From assembly GCF_039536325.1 (NCBI RefSeq), contig NZ_BAAAYO010000021.1, positions 372,001 through 436,000 of the forward strand: DNA of 64,000 nucleotides. The letters are read 5' to 3'. Below the pieces are notes generated by a model that saw only the letters and a program-made list of their open reading frames with translations, ran no database searches and was not told the origin of the DNA. Within the stretch, counting starts at the first letter, position 1. Every line of letters starts with the position of its first letter. Source of the stretch: Paenibacillus_AB hodogayensis (GTDB lineage: Bacteria; Bacillota; Bacilli; Paenibacillales; NBRC-103111). This document shows, piece by piece, positions 54,635 to 63,202 of this stretch. The position numbers and the translations under genes were made by a program.

Positions 54635-55264
54635 ATGCCACGAACAGGACGCCCTCGCGCTTTTAATCGTGAGGAAGCGGTTGTTGCTGCGATGCTTCTG
54701 TTTTGGGAACACGGTTTTGAGGCCACTTCACTTGCTCAGCTGCGCGCAGCGATGGGAAATATATCGGCAGCGAGTTTTTATGCGGCGTTCGAATCCAAGG
54801 AAGGGCTGTTCCGCGAAGCAGTGGATTTCTATATCTCAACTTATGGACAGGTATCGGAAAGTTTCAGGGATAGAAGCGTGACATCGAGAGCAGCCATCGA
54901 GGAGGGGTTACGGCGATCCGCACAGATGCAGACAGAGAGGTCGCATCCTCTAGGCTGCTTGATTAATTTGTCCGCTGTGGCCTGTTCTCCTGAGCTGGAA
55001 CACATCCGAGAGCTGCTCTCCAAGGAACGAGAGAAGGTACGCGGCTGGCAGAAAGATTGTATAGAACGGGCCATAGCAAATGGCGAGCTGCCCGAATCTA
55101 CGGATATCCTTATGCTGGTTACCTTGTTTGACACCTTTCTTAGAGGGATGTCCTCACAAGCCAGGGATGGTGTTCCTCTTGAAGTAATGAATGCTGCCAT
55201 AACGCAGCTAATGAGTATATGGGATGGGCTATCAGTAAGGGTGGGGGATCGAAGCAACGTTTAA
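54635..55264 (+). CDS. TetR family transcriptional regulator
   Basis: The 209-aa protein has a standard TetR HTH (NREEAVVAAMLLFWEHGFEA, then NISAASFYAAFESKEGLF). The C-terminal ligand domain includes HPLGCLINLSAVACSPE, typical of the AcrR/Tetracyclin_C-like group that controls efflux genes. AAAGGGGGTC precedes the ATG. It is divergent from the MFS exporter gene and most likely represses it. Confidence 0.88.
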   Translation: MPRTGRPRAFNREEAVVAAMLLFWEHGFEATSLAQLRAAMGNISAASFYAAFESKEGLFREAVDFYISTYGQVSESFRDRSVTSRAAIEEGLRRSAQMQTERSHPLGCLINLSAVACSPELEHIRELLSKEREKVRGWQKDCIERAIANGELPESTDILMLVTLFDTFLRGMSSQARDGVPLEVMNAAITQLMSIWDGLSVRVGDRSNV

Positions 55265-55582
55265 GATGGGACAAGTCAGGGGAGAGTGATGGGAGGTAGA
55301 GAATAAGGGGGTATTATGACGAATGATAAGACCATGCAGCCATACAGCCGCATGTGGTTAGCGAGGAGGGGCATAATGTGTATGTACAGCCGCTAGTGCG
55401 GGCGCGCGTTAAGATACGTAACTGGACAAAAAAAGGACTCTTGCGGAGTCCGGTCTTTGTGGAGTTTCTGGTATAGCCCCCTCTGACCTCAACGGCCGGA
55501 GGGGGGGTGTATGGGGGCAAGGAGGAATTGCAGGTCGCACTTTAAACTATGCAACAGACGGTACTAAAGACTGGGCGGCAGA
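55265..55582. other. Gap with a minus-strand terminator, no gene
   Basis: No supported gene was seen. The hairpin at 55427-55451 ends the YjcZ-type transcript. The rest looks like decayed DNA. Confidence 0.45.
55427..55451 (-). terminator. Terminator of the YjcZ-like gene
   Basis: GGACTC-N5-GAGTCC followed on the minus strand by eight T residues. Confidence 0.75.
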
Positions 55583-55699
55583 TTAAATAAGAAATCCTCT
55601 CGAAATGACTACCAGAAGAATGAAGAGAACGAGGATGATTGCTGTCGATGTCCCAAAACCTCCACAGCTAAAACCGCCAATTCCGCCAATACCACTCAT
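55583..55699 (-). CDS. YjcZ-family sporulation micro-protein
   Basis: The 38-aa product starts MSGIGGIGGFSCGGFG and ends in a hydrophobic helix (IILVLFILLVVI) and a short SRGFLI tail. This Gly-rich head plus single membrane helix is the hallmark of YjcZ-type proteins of spore formers. GGGGGGTGA precedes the ATG at 55699. A terminator follows at 55427-55451. Family members are expressed in sporulation or are spore-associated; the molecular role is unknown. Confidence 0.8.
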   Translation of the reverse strand: MSGIGGIGGFSCGGFGTSTAIILVLFILLVVISRGFLI

Positions 55700-55841
55700 G
55701 CTTATTCACCCCCCCATTTTCCTTTTTAACTACATCCACATCGTATGAGCGAGAATTTATTTGGTTTGGACTGTTGCACACGATGCGAATGATTTAGGTA
55801 TTTGTTGAAGTTGGGAAATCCGCAGCCATACGACCATCAGG

Positions 55842-56099
55842 TTACACCTCGACGCTTTTATCCCGCGCAAGCATTACTGTATTCAACCACGTCAACTCCG
55901 TCTGCGTCAGCTCACCGCGCGATCCCGATATACCCACCTATGATAGTCCCCAACCAGCTCCAGCAAATACAGGCCGTGCAGAGCCTTACCGCATTGCCAT
56001 TCTTCCAGCTTCATGATCTCGTCCTCCTCCGAATCCGGCTCCGGGCCGGTCAACTCTTGCCAGTACGCAAGATCGTTCTTGATTTAGCCCTTAATCAGA
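55842..56099 (-). pseudogene. Decayed gene of unknown family
   Basis: On the minus strand the frame reads IKNDLAYWQELTGPEPDSEE and later GKALHGLYLLELVGDYHRW, then shifts near 55893 to LTQTELTWLNTVMLARDKS. An in-frame TAA precedes the first part. Protein-like sequence over about 85 residues with a frameshift and no start points to a remnant. I do not recognise the family. Confidence 0.45.
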
Positions 56100-56431
56100 A
56101 GCCGTACCAGGAGGGAGAAGAAGCCCATCTCCCCAATATGGTTCTGTTGGAAACGCTCGAAACGGCTGATGTCGAGATTTGGGATATCTTCAGCCCGGAG
56201 GCAAAGGTGTTTATTCGACCAAACGCAAGTCTGAGCGATCTACGGCCGGACATTCACAAAAATGTCCTCGCCTTCCCTCCACGGAAGGTACTTCATGAGG
56301 GCGCGTCGCTCAAATATATTACGACAGCCGTTTCTATGCCTGACAGCGACTTTTCCGGGATTACGGGTTTCAAGTTGAGCGGGAGATACCCGAAGGCGAT
56401 ATACGAAGAGACCATCAAGCCGGTATTGTAA
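56085..56431 (+). pseudogene. Partial reading frame of unknown family
   Basis: The + frame is open from 55802, but its first part is antisense to the remnant above. From about 56085 it reads like a real protein end (EEAHLPNMVLLETLETADVE, TTAVSMPDSDFSGITGFKLS). It lacks a credible start and is likely a truncated gene. No family is recognised. Confidence 0.35.
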
Positions 56432-56452
56432 GCCAGCAGGGGAGGTGAATAT

Positions 56453-56554
56453 ATGTCCACACCTGGAAGAAATGATCATGAGGATCTGGACAGGTATCAC
56501 GAATCTCATGCTTGTTCTATTCTGATATCATACAATGACCCCTATGAATGGTAG
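56453..56554 (+). CDS. Possible 33-aa peptide
   Basis: GGGGAGGTGAATAT immediately precedes an ATG. The short product (MSTPGRNDHEDLDRYHESHA and a 13-residue tail ending in YDPYEW-like residues) has no known family. It could be a truncated gene start or a true micro-gene; the strong ribosome site is the only support. Confidence 0.35.
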   Translation: MSTPGRNDHEDLDRYHESHACSILISYNDPYEW

Positions 56555-56678
56555 CTGTCGATAAAAAGACCGTAGAATATGGGAAATCATGAATACTGGA
56601 AATGAATATATTAATGCAGATGGGGTGGTTGAATGGTTACCATTAATAAGGTATTGGTTGTGAACAGAGGAGACGAAA

Positions 56679-57098
56679 ATGATGGAGAACATTAATGACA
56701 GGTTAAAAGAAATACAGCGAAACATTGACGAAATGAATATCGGTGATTTTTATGTCATTAGTACCGACAATGCTGGGAATGTTGTTGTGGCTGGCAGCTT
56801 TGATTTTAGCTACTATCACAATATCGAGATTAACTTCCACAAAGTTTCATTTGTTTCTTGTCCTATTAGCCTGTTTAAGATTGATACAATTCGTTTAGCA
56901 AGCGAAGAAGAGTCCAAGCAACTCGGTGATTGGTCTTACGGGTATCACGAAGGGACTGTCATTTGTCTTGAGGATAAGGTCTATAAACACAAGTTTTTTC
57001 TTGCTTGCTCAAATGTTACTTATACCAAAAGAACAGTCTATTACTATAAGCGGAATGACCTTAAGCATGATGAGACTATAGCGAACTGGGTTCGATAA
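56679..57098 (+). CDS. Hypothetical immunity-type protein
   Basis: The 139-aa soluble protein has VISTDNAGNVVVAGSFDFSY and HKVSFVSCPISLFKIDTIRL. This composition (short, aromatic-rich, acidic) is common in immunity proteins of polymorphic toxin systems, but I cannot name a family with certainty. AGAGGAGA lies upstream. It is followed by two further small genes of similar type with AT-rich composition unlike the glycan islands, so transfer is likely. Confidence 0.5.
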   Translation: MMENINDRLKEIQRNIDEMNIGDFYVISTDNAGNVVVAGSFDFSYYHNIEINFHKVSFVSCPISLFKIDTIRLASEEESKQLGDWSYGYHEGTVICLEDKVYKHKFFLACSNVTYTKRTVYYYKRNDLKHDETIANWVR

Positions 57099-57133
57099 AT
57101 AATTGAACTAACGGAGACGATTGTTATAACTGA

Positions 57134-57340
57134 ATTGAGGCTAAGGAGGGTCAAACAATTTGGTATCGTTTCTTCCAAATGCTGAGACGCGATCTAAATG
57201 AAAATGTTGAAGGCTGGGAGAATCCAACATTGGAAAGCTTTCTGGAAGCAATGGCTACCTGGTTGTATGATACTGAAACCATTCCTGATACACCAACTTG
57301 GGGAACCCTCGCAATTTATTTACTGGCTGATAAGGTATAA
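57134..57340 (+). pseudogene. DUF7660-like small gene, N-terminus doubtful
   Basis: The frame reads WYRFFQMLRRDLNENVEGWE, then NPTLESFLEAMATWLYD and a tail ending LLADKV, resembling DUF7660-type proteins (ENPTLE-FLEAMAAW pattern). The frame opens after a TGA at 57131 with no ATG until 57179, inside the domain. Either a non-standard start after AAGGAGGG (57143-57150) is used or the N-terminus is lost. DUF7660 proteins are often found in toxin-immunity arrays. Confidence 0.5.
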
Positions 57341-57399
57341 TTTGAGCGGGATCGATCAAAGAGTCGTTCATTGAATTTTTTCGATTAAGGTGGTTATAT

Positions 57400-57747
57400 A
57401 TGTCACTTAAACATGTGCCACTCCGAGTTCCTAGCGGTTGGAGAGTAAGATTTAATGAATTTACCGAGGCAGATTCTGACTCTTTTGTTGACGAGTATCA
57501 TGAGCAATTGTGGGAGTTTAAGGAGGATCTCCTACAGTTTGAGTATGATGATAAACGAATTCTGGATTTAGGTTGGTATCCTGAATTTAATCCCAAAGGG
57601 AGATATAAGCTTGTGCTAATTGACTCGGCGAATAATGGAGAACGTGATCGGGAAAATCCCATTTATGTTTTTGAGTCGAGAAATGTTAAGGAAATTATCG
57701 AAAAAGTAGAATTTTTATTAACTGAGGTAAGTAACGGTAGGCTTTAA
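57400..57747 (+). CDS. Small hypothetical protein
   Basis: A 115-aa acidic protein (WRVRFNEFTEADSDSFVDEY, LGWYPEFNPKGRYKLVLID, ESRNVKEIIEKVEFLL) with the look of a single alpha/beta domain. I do not recognise a family. Its place after the immunity-type genes suggests a similar role. Ribosome site AAGGTGG lies just upstream. Confidence 0.5.
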   Translation: MSLKHVPLRVPSGWRVRFNEFTEADSDSFVDEYHEQLWEFKEDLLQFEYDDKRILDLGWYPEFNPKGRYKLVLIDSANNGERDRENPIYVFESRNVKEIIEKVEFLLTEVSNGRL

Positions 57748-57900
57748 ACGGCCGTTCCGTTCATTTGCCTAGGCGGTGTAATATGGGATTTGAATCGCAA
57801 CTTCGCCTATTACCATAAGAAAACTGGTAAATTGGTTGGTATGGATTCCATTCACCATGAGCATTTTCAACTTAAGGAAGATCATGAAGGACTCAACTAA
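57748..57900 (+). pseudogene. C-terminal remnant, possibly of a polymorphic toxin
   Basis: The frame has no start codon and reads IWDLNRNFAYYHKKTGKLVG, then MDSIHHEHFQLKEDHEGLN before TAA at 57898. The HHEHF cluster and the position at the end of an immunity-gene array suggest the tail of a toxin, but I am not certain of the family. Confidence 0.35.
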
Positions 57901-57989
57901 CGGGAACGATAGTTCAACCAAAACAGGTGCAGACCGCCCCGTGGCAGCTGTTCCATATTTATTAAGCTCCAACCCGGATGCTAATTTTA

Positions 57990-57998
57990 TGCTAAAAT
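57990..57998 (+). promoter_or_regulatory. Extended -10 element before the GTPase gene
   Basis: TGCTAAAAT fits an extended -10 (TGN plus hexamer) about 33 bases before the ATG. No good -35 is visible. Confidence 0.4.
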
Positions 57999-58030
57999 GG
58001 TCTTATTACAATTCGGAGGGAAGCGCCATA

Positions 58031-60022
58031 ATGCGCGAGGCACAGCGGAACCAAATTCGGAATGTAGGCATCTTCGCCCATGTCGATGCGGGCAAAACGA
58101 CGACGACCGAGCACATCTTATACGAAAGCGGACGCATTCGCACGCTCGGCAGCGTTGATGACGGCACAGCGCAGACGGATTGGTTGGACGTGGAGCGGGA
58201 GCGTGGTATTTCGGTGCGCGCTGCGGTTACCCGATTCGTCCGGAACGGTGTTCAGGTGAATCTTCTCGATACGCCTGGACACGTGGATTTCCTGTCTGAA
58301 GTGGAACGGTCGCTGCGAGTAATGGACGGAGCGGTTCTGATCGTTTCCGCGGTTGAGGGCGTGCAGGCACAAACAGAATTGATTTGGCAGGCGCTACGAG
58401 ATCTCCGCATACCGACGATCGTGTATGTCAATAAGCTTGATCGAGTCGGGGCCGACCCTATGCGCACGTTCAAAAGCATCCGCCGCCTGCTGTCGGACGG
58501 AGCAATACCGATTCAGGCGCCGATCGGGGCTGAGGAGGATTTTGCCGGATGCGCGGATTTGCTGCGGGAAGAAACGGACACACTCCCAAGTGAGGCCGAG
58601 TTGTACCGCGAACTGCTTGTCGAGACGGTGGCCGAACAGGCCGAAGAGTTGTTGGGGCGTTATATCGAGAAAGGGTATCTAACCACGGCAGAGTTACTGC
58701 GGCCGATTAAGGATGGTATTTTCCGTTCGGAGCTATTCCCGGTGCTGTTCGGTGCCTCGAATCGGGGGATCGGCATTCCTGAGCTTATGGAAGCAATCTT
58801 GCGATGGCTGCCTGGCCCACTAGGGGACTCTGCGGCACCGGTTGCGGGTATCATCTTTAAACTCGAGCGTGACCCGGACATGGGCAGAATCGCTTATGTG
58901 CGCTTGTACAACGGCACGCTTCGCAACCGCGATACAGTACATAATGTGACGCAAGATATTCAGGAGAAGGTTACCCAAATCCGGAAAATCGATGTCCGTA
59001 AGTCGGAGGACGTTGGAATTCTGCAGGCCGGGGATATAGCAGCGGTTTACGGTTTGAGCCGAGCGCGTATCGGCGATATCGTCGGCACAGCTACAGGAGT
59101 TCCCGATGAGCGCAAGCTGGCCGTGCCACTGCTGACGGTGCAGGTGCGATGGCGCAGCGAGGCTGAGTATCCGAAGGTGGTGGCGGCGTTTCAGGAATTG
59201 GCCGACGAGGACCCACTTCTCGACGTGCAGTGGCAGCCAGAGGACCGGGAGCTGCATTTGAAGGTAATGGGACCGATTCAGATGGAAGTGCTCGCTTCGG
59301 TGCTGAAGAGCCGGTTCGGGCTCGAAGTCGCCTTCGATCGTCCTTCAGTCATCTATAAGGAGACTCCAACCATGGCCGGCGAAGGGTTTGTTGCTTATAC
59401 GATGCCAAAGCCGTGCTGGGCCATTTTGCGTTTCCGGATTGAGCCAGGGGAAAGGGGGACTGGTCTGCAGTACAGCTCTATGGCGAGGCCGGAACGCCTA
59501 CTCGAGAGTTACCAGAACGAGGTCGCGCGGCGTGTGCCCGAGGCGCTGCAGCAAGGGCTGCGCGGTTGGGAGGTCACCGATTTGAAGGTTACGCTCGTGG
59601 AAGGCGAACATCATGTGTGGCATACGCATCCGCTTGATTTCGTAGTAGCGACGCCGATGGGCATTATGAACGGTCTCGTGAACACCGGTACCAACCTGCT
59701 CGAGCCGCTTCTGCATTTTCGCCTATCCGTTCCGGAGGAATACGGCGGCAAGGTCATGACCGAACTCATTGTCATGCGCGGCGAGTTGGATTCGCCGGTG
59801 ATCCGCAGTGGGCGGTTGGAACTCAAGGGTGTGATACCAGTCGCGACGTCGCTCGATTTTCCGGCTCGGCTCGGATCGATGACAAAGGGGCGAGGCATTC
59901 TGTCTACAACGTTTGCGTACTACAGGGAATGTCCGCCGGAAGTTTACGCGGAGCGTAAACGCCAAGGCGTCAATCCGCTAGATCAAGCCAAATATATTTT
60001 GTCCGTACGTAATGCACTATGA
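58031..60022 (+). CDS. Tet(M)/EF-G-like ribosomal protection GTPase
   Basis: The 663-aa protein is a translational GTPase. G1 is AHVDAGKTTTTEH (residues 16-28), switch I contains VERERGISV, G3 is DTPGHVDF (about residue 80) and G4 is NKLD (about residue 134). Domains II-V follow, ending RQGVNPLDQAKYILSVRNAL. Length and domain order fit Tet(M)/Tet(O)-type proteins, which release tetracycline from the ribosome. Divergence at the C-terminus leaves room for another ribosome-targeting antibiotic. ATG 58031 has GGAGGG before it. A long in-frame leader from 57836 is open but has no ribosome site. Confidence 0.85.
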   Translation: MREAQRNQIRNVGIFAHVDAGKTTTTEHILYESGRIRTLGSVDDGTAQTDWLDVERERGISVRAAVTRFVRNGVQVNLLDTPGHVDFLSEVERSLRVMDGAVLIVSAVEGVQAQTELIWQALRDLRIPTIVYVNKLDRVGADPMRTFKSIRRLLSDGAIPIQAPIGAEEDFAGCADLLREETDTLPSEAELYRELLVETVAEQAEELLGRYIEKGYLTTAELLRPIKDGIFRSELFPVLFGASNRGIGIPELMEAILRWLPGPLGDSAAPVAGIIFKLERDPDMGRIAYVRLYNGTLRNRDTVHNVTQDIQEKVTQIRKIDVRKSEDVGILQAGDIAAVYGLSRARIGDIVGTATGVPDERKLAVPLLTVQVRWRSEAEYPKVVAAFQELADEDPLLDVQWQPEDRELHLKVMGPIQMEVLASVLKSRFGLEVAFDRPSVIYKETPTMAGEGFVAYTMPKPCWAILRFRIEPGERGTGLQYSSMARPERLLESYQNEVARRVPEALQQGLRGWEVTDLKVTLVEGEHHVWHTHPLDFVVATPMGIMNGLVNTGTNLLEPLLHFRLSVPEEYGGKVMTELIVMRGELDSPVIRSGRLELKGVIPVATSLDFPARLGSMTKGRGILSTTFAYYRECPPEVYAERKRQGVNPLDQAKYILSVRNAL

Positions 60023-60076
60023 CTGTACTAATGTTTGATCAACTATCGAGAAGAAGAATTTAATAAACAACCAGAA

Positions 60077-60104
60077 CTAGGCTGCCGGCATGAACGCAGC
60101 CTAG
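60077..60104 (+). terminator. Hairpin after the GTPase gene
   Basis: CTAGGCTGC-N10-GCAGCCTAG is a perfect nine-base stem, 55 bases after the stop. There is no T tract, so termination is only probable. Confidence 0.5.
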
Positions 60105-60248
60105 CCTACGTTCACCTAACGGGCAGCATTCCTATAATGAAGAAATGCGAGGAAAGCTCCCCGCCAAGTTCGAAGCCGCAACTTTGTGTCGTCCCGACAA
60201 CAATTTCCTTTGGGGTATATATAAGCTAAAAAAATTGATTACATACTT

Positions 60249-60352
60249 TAGACTTTAACACAAACTACTTCAACCTTAATTATCGGTGTAGACATCGCTA
60301 AATTCAAACATGTCGCTCGAGCACAAGACTACCGCGGAGTCGAGTTTGGGAA
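60249..60352 (+). mobile_element. IS110-family transposase N-terminal fragment
   Basis: The frame reads TLIIGVDIAKFKHVARAQDY then RGVEFGK, the N-terminal catalytic DEDD region (first Asp in GVDIAK) of IS110 transposases. Only about 30 residues remain. It continues in the same frame into the nucleotidyltransferase remnant. Confidence 0.65.
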
Positions 60353-60797
60353 GTATGTATGCGGTGGAGGGGCAATGGATGTATTTCTAGGTAAGCAAAC
60401 AAGAATTCATAAAGACTTGGATATTGCGGTGTTTTGGGAAGATAGATATTCGATCGTCGATTTCATGTTATCTGTAGGTGGCTGGAGGGTATTTGAAGCA
60501 TGTGGCGGCGGCATTATCCACGAATTATTGGATAAACAGCAATCTTTTGAAAAGCGAAATTTATTTTGTTTTACATCAAATGAAAATCGCTGCACATTAG
60601 AATCAATCGGTAATGACAGGTACAGATTTGGTTTACAAACAAAGGAACAAAAGGATTTTACCTACGAAATACGAGAGCTCAATAAAGACGTGAACCGGAG
60701 CAGGAGGACAATCCGGAAGCCGGGTTGTCCTATGCCATCGACTCTGACTCTGAACAGGGAGCGTCCTGCGAATAGGCGTTTACGACGAGCTCGATAA
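60353..60797 (+). pseudogene. Truncated aminoglycoside/lincosamide-type nucleotidyltransferase
   Basis: The frame reads YVCGGGAMDVFLGKQTRIHK then DLDIAVFWED, the GGWAxDxxxG...DxD signature of antibiotic nucleotidyltransferases (aminoglycoside adenylyltransferase-like). The first 30 or so residues are replaced by the IS110 fragment, and the usual GGW is GGG. Residues after RELNKD are no longer family-like and run over the LysR terminator. It is probably inactive. Confidence 0.6.
60705..60731 (-). terminator. Hairpin at the end of the LysR gene
   Basis: Twelve-base arms AGGACAATCCGG and CCGGGTTGTCCT (one G-T) around a three-base loop overlap the LysR stop. There is no T tract. Confidence 0.5.
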
Positions 60798-61644
60798 ATT
60801 TGTTTGCGGCGACGGGGAGAGGGGCTTCCTTCAAACGTACGATGCCGAAGTGGATCATCGGCAGCGGTTGCTTCAGCTTCACCTCATATAGAATGCCGGC
60901 CTTCAGCTCTTCTTGGATAAATTGCTTGACCACGCACGAGATGCCCAATCCGGCTTTGGCAAAATCGATCAATATATCCCGGCTGCCGATTTCGAATGCG
61001 GGTTGAAGCGTCAAGCCATGAGAGGCGAAAAAGCGAACCAGTGTTTTTCGGGAAGTCATGTGGGCCGGGAAAACGTTCAACGGATATTGAATCAACTGCT
61101 CCAAGGAAATGGTGTTTTCGCAAACGCTCCTATACTTTTCGCCGGCCACGAAACAATCCTGTACGGTCAACACGTTCACGGATGTCATCATGTTGTCGTC
61201 TACGGGTGTGCGGACCAGGCAGAAATCGACGGTCCCGTCTCTCAGATGCTGCAAGCAGCCTAGCGTCGAGCCCGTGACCAGCTTGATTTTAACCCCCGGG
61301 TAATGCTGCCTGAAATCTTTCAGAAACGGCAACAGCACAAATCGGATGGTAGAATCGCTTGCCCCGATTCTTACTTCCCCGCTGTTCAGATTGACGACCT
61401 CACCCATCTTTTTCTCCGCCGACGAAATAAGCCCGTATGCTTGTTCGACAAAAGAAAAGAGCATCTTGCCATCGACCGTCAGTTCGACGCCTTTCGGTGT
61501 CCGCACAAACAGATTCAACTGCAAAGCTCCCTCGAGCTGTTTGATCGCCAGACTGGCGCTCGGCTGGGTCATATGCAGCTGCTTGGCCGCTTTGGAAATC
61601 GAGCCGGCTAAGGCCGTAAAATAAAAAATGCGGTAAAGCTCCAA
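60730..61644 (-). CDS. LysR family transcriptional regulator
   Basis: The 304-aa protein has an N-terminal wHTH (GSISKAAKQLHMTQPSASLA) and a LysR-substrate domain (GEVRIGASDSTIRF). The annotated start is TTG at 61644, but the family-typical beginning NLELYRIFY lies in frame two codons further up. There only ATC codons (61653 and 61650) are correctly spaced from GGGGGG at 61662-61667. It is divergent from the BadF-type kinase remnant, with a dyad between them. Confidence 0.87.
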   Translation of the reverse strand: MELYRIFYFTALAGSISKAAKQLHMTQPSASLAIKQLEGALQLNLFVRTPKGVELTVDGKMLFSFVEQAYGLISSAEKKMGEVVNLNSGEVRIGASDSTIRFVLLPFLKDFRQHYPGVKIKLVTGSTLGCLQHLRDGTVDFCLVRTPVDDNMMTSVNVLTVQDCFVAGEKYRSVCENTISLEQLIQYPLNVFPAHMTSRKTLVRFFASHGLTLQPAFEIGSRDILIDFAKAGLGISCVVKQFIQEELKAGILYEVKLKQPLPMIHFGIVRLKEAPLPVAANKFIELVVNAYSQDAPCSESESMA

Positions 61645-61702
61645 ATTGATGATGGTTATATCCCCCCGTAATACCCGTTATCCAATATATATATTTTCTT
61701 AT

Positions 61703-61723
61703 ATCTTACATTCGGGATAAGAT
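61703..61723. promoter_or_regulatory. LysR-type operator dyad
   Basis: ATCTTA-N9-TAAGAT is a perfect dyad of LysR-box type between the LysR gene and the divergent kinase remnant. Confidence 0.55.
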
Positions 61724-61775
61724 GGTTACAAGAACCATCGACTTATTCATCATTCGAAGCGGAGGCGTTCCATTC

Positions 61776-62379
61776 ATGCCAGAACAAGAAGTGGTACTCG
61801 GAATAGACGGAGGAGGGTCTTACACCCGAGTCATGGTCAGCGATTTGCGTGGGCGTATTCTCTCTTACGGAAGGAGGAGCATCGTCCATCCATAAAGACG
61901 GCAACGCCGCCGAGAACGTGCGCTCGGCCATACGGAGCGCTCTGGCAAACGCCGGATGCCGGCCGGGAGCAGTCAAAGGGCTTTGCGCGGGGGTAGCCGG
62001 TTACGACTCCGAGCGGGACTTGGAGTGGGTCGAAACATTGACCGCCGTCGAAGGGTCCGCCCATGGAGGCAGCCGTCTGGCCCTGCTCGTCTGCGACAGG
62101 GCGATCGACCAAATCGTCGTAGGCGTGGAAATGCTCGGCTCCTGCTTCCAAAGTGACAGGGTCGCGGTGGCGGGCATCGGCAGCGTCATCAACAGTCCGT
62201 ACATGAAGTCGGCGCTTGCCGCCAAGCTGGAACACGGGCAAAACAAGCAGTACTGCCTTGCGGACGCTGCGCTTTCCGCGGTGTCCGGTGTGGTGGTAAT
62301 GGCGCTGAAGCATGTCCGCGCTCCGATCGGCCCGGAAACGTTCCGGGAAATCGGCAAGTACCCCCGATCGGTTTATTGA
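61776..62379 (+). pseudogene. Decayed BadF/BadG-type (N-acetylglucosamine) kinase
   Basis: The ATG frame gives VLGIDGGGSYTRVMVSDLRG, the ATP-binding start of BadF/BcrA-type sugar kinases. Near 61868 the sequence shifts by one frame and continues EGGASSIHKDGNAAENVRSA and GLCAGVAGYDSERD. The middle of the protein is missing: LGSCFQSDRVAVAGIGSVIN joins what should be distant segments, and the C-terminus ends early (203 residues after the shift; the family is about 320). It is therefore a pseudogene with a frameshift and an internal deletion. Confidence 0.75.
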
Positions 62380-62404
62380 TCATTGGAGAAAAGAGGTTTG
62401 ACGA

Positions 62405-63196
62405 GTGGCCGTTCTTATCGAATTTGCCAAACAATCGTTCAAACAGCGTTTCATCTACCGGATGAATGCTTACATGATGGTCGCGAGCTCGTTCGTCGGC
62501 TTGATCATCATGATGAGCGTGTGGAAAGCGCTTTATAGCGGAAAGTCGTCCGTAGGCGGCATTACTTACGAGGATATGATTCATTATGTCATCTTGAATA
62601 TGCTTGTCCAGGCGTTGATTCGGTCGCGGATCGGGCAGAAGGTGGGGGAACGCGTCGAGAATGGCGCCATCAGCATCGATCTCATTCGGCCTGTTTCGTT
62701 CAAAGGGTATTTTTTGGCCGATCAGTTTGGCGAAAATTTGTTCAGCTTTGTATTCACGACCTTGCCGGCCGTCTTGGCGGCCATGCTGGTTTGGGGATTT
62801 TCCGTGCCGGACAGCGCGCTGCGGGCCGCTCTTTTTGCCGTTAGTCTGCTTGGCGGCATCGTCTTGATGAATCAGATCAACTACATGTTCGGGATGCTGG
62901 CGATATGGCTCAAAACCGCCTATTTCATCAACTTCATTACGGGCGCGGTCATATCGCTGTTTGCCGGGTCTTTTGTGCCCTTGTGGTTTTATCCGGATAT
63001 TCTGCATACCATCAGCATGATGCTGCCGTTTCATCTGGTCGGCTTTCAGCCGATCGCCATCTTTCTGGGCAAGCTGTCCGTCCAGGGGGCCTTCCTAGTC
63101 ATCGCCGCCCAGGCGGGCTGGCTCGTCCTGTTGCTGGCGATCGAACGGTGGATGTGGAACAAGGCGCAGGCTCAACTCGATATCCATGGAGGGTGA
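62405..63196 (+). CDS. ABC-2 type permease (DUF990-like), first of a pair
   Basis: The 263-aa protein has six predicted membrane helices and the pattern of the ABC-2 permease family that works in pairs with one ATPase (VENGAISIDLIRPVSFKGYF is the conserved cytoplasmic loop). GTG 62405 follows AAAAGAGG. The next gene, 6 bp on, encodes a similar permease. The ATPase that usually comes first is not upstream; the decayed kinase is there instead. The substrate is unknown. Confidence 0.85.
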   Translation: MAVLIEFAKQSFKQRFIYRMNAYMMVASSFVGLIIMMSVWKALYSGKSSVGGITYEDMIHYVILNMLVQALIRSRIGQKVGERVENGAISIDLIRPVSFKGYFLADQFGENLFSFVFTTLPAVLAAMLVWGFSVPDSALRAALFAVSLLGGIVLMNQINYMFGMLAIWLKTAYFINFITGAVISLFAGSFVPLWFYPDILHTISMMLPFHLVGFQPIAIFLGKLSVQGAFLVIAAQAGWLVLLLAIERWMWNKAQAQLDIHGG

Positions 63197-63202
63197 ATCG
63201 CG

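Noticed and set aside
57836..58030. 65-codon upstream extension of the ribosomal-protection GTPase
   Set aside because: There is no ribosome site, the residues are not family-like, and GGAGGG directly precedes ATG 58031.
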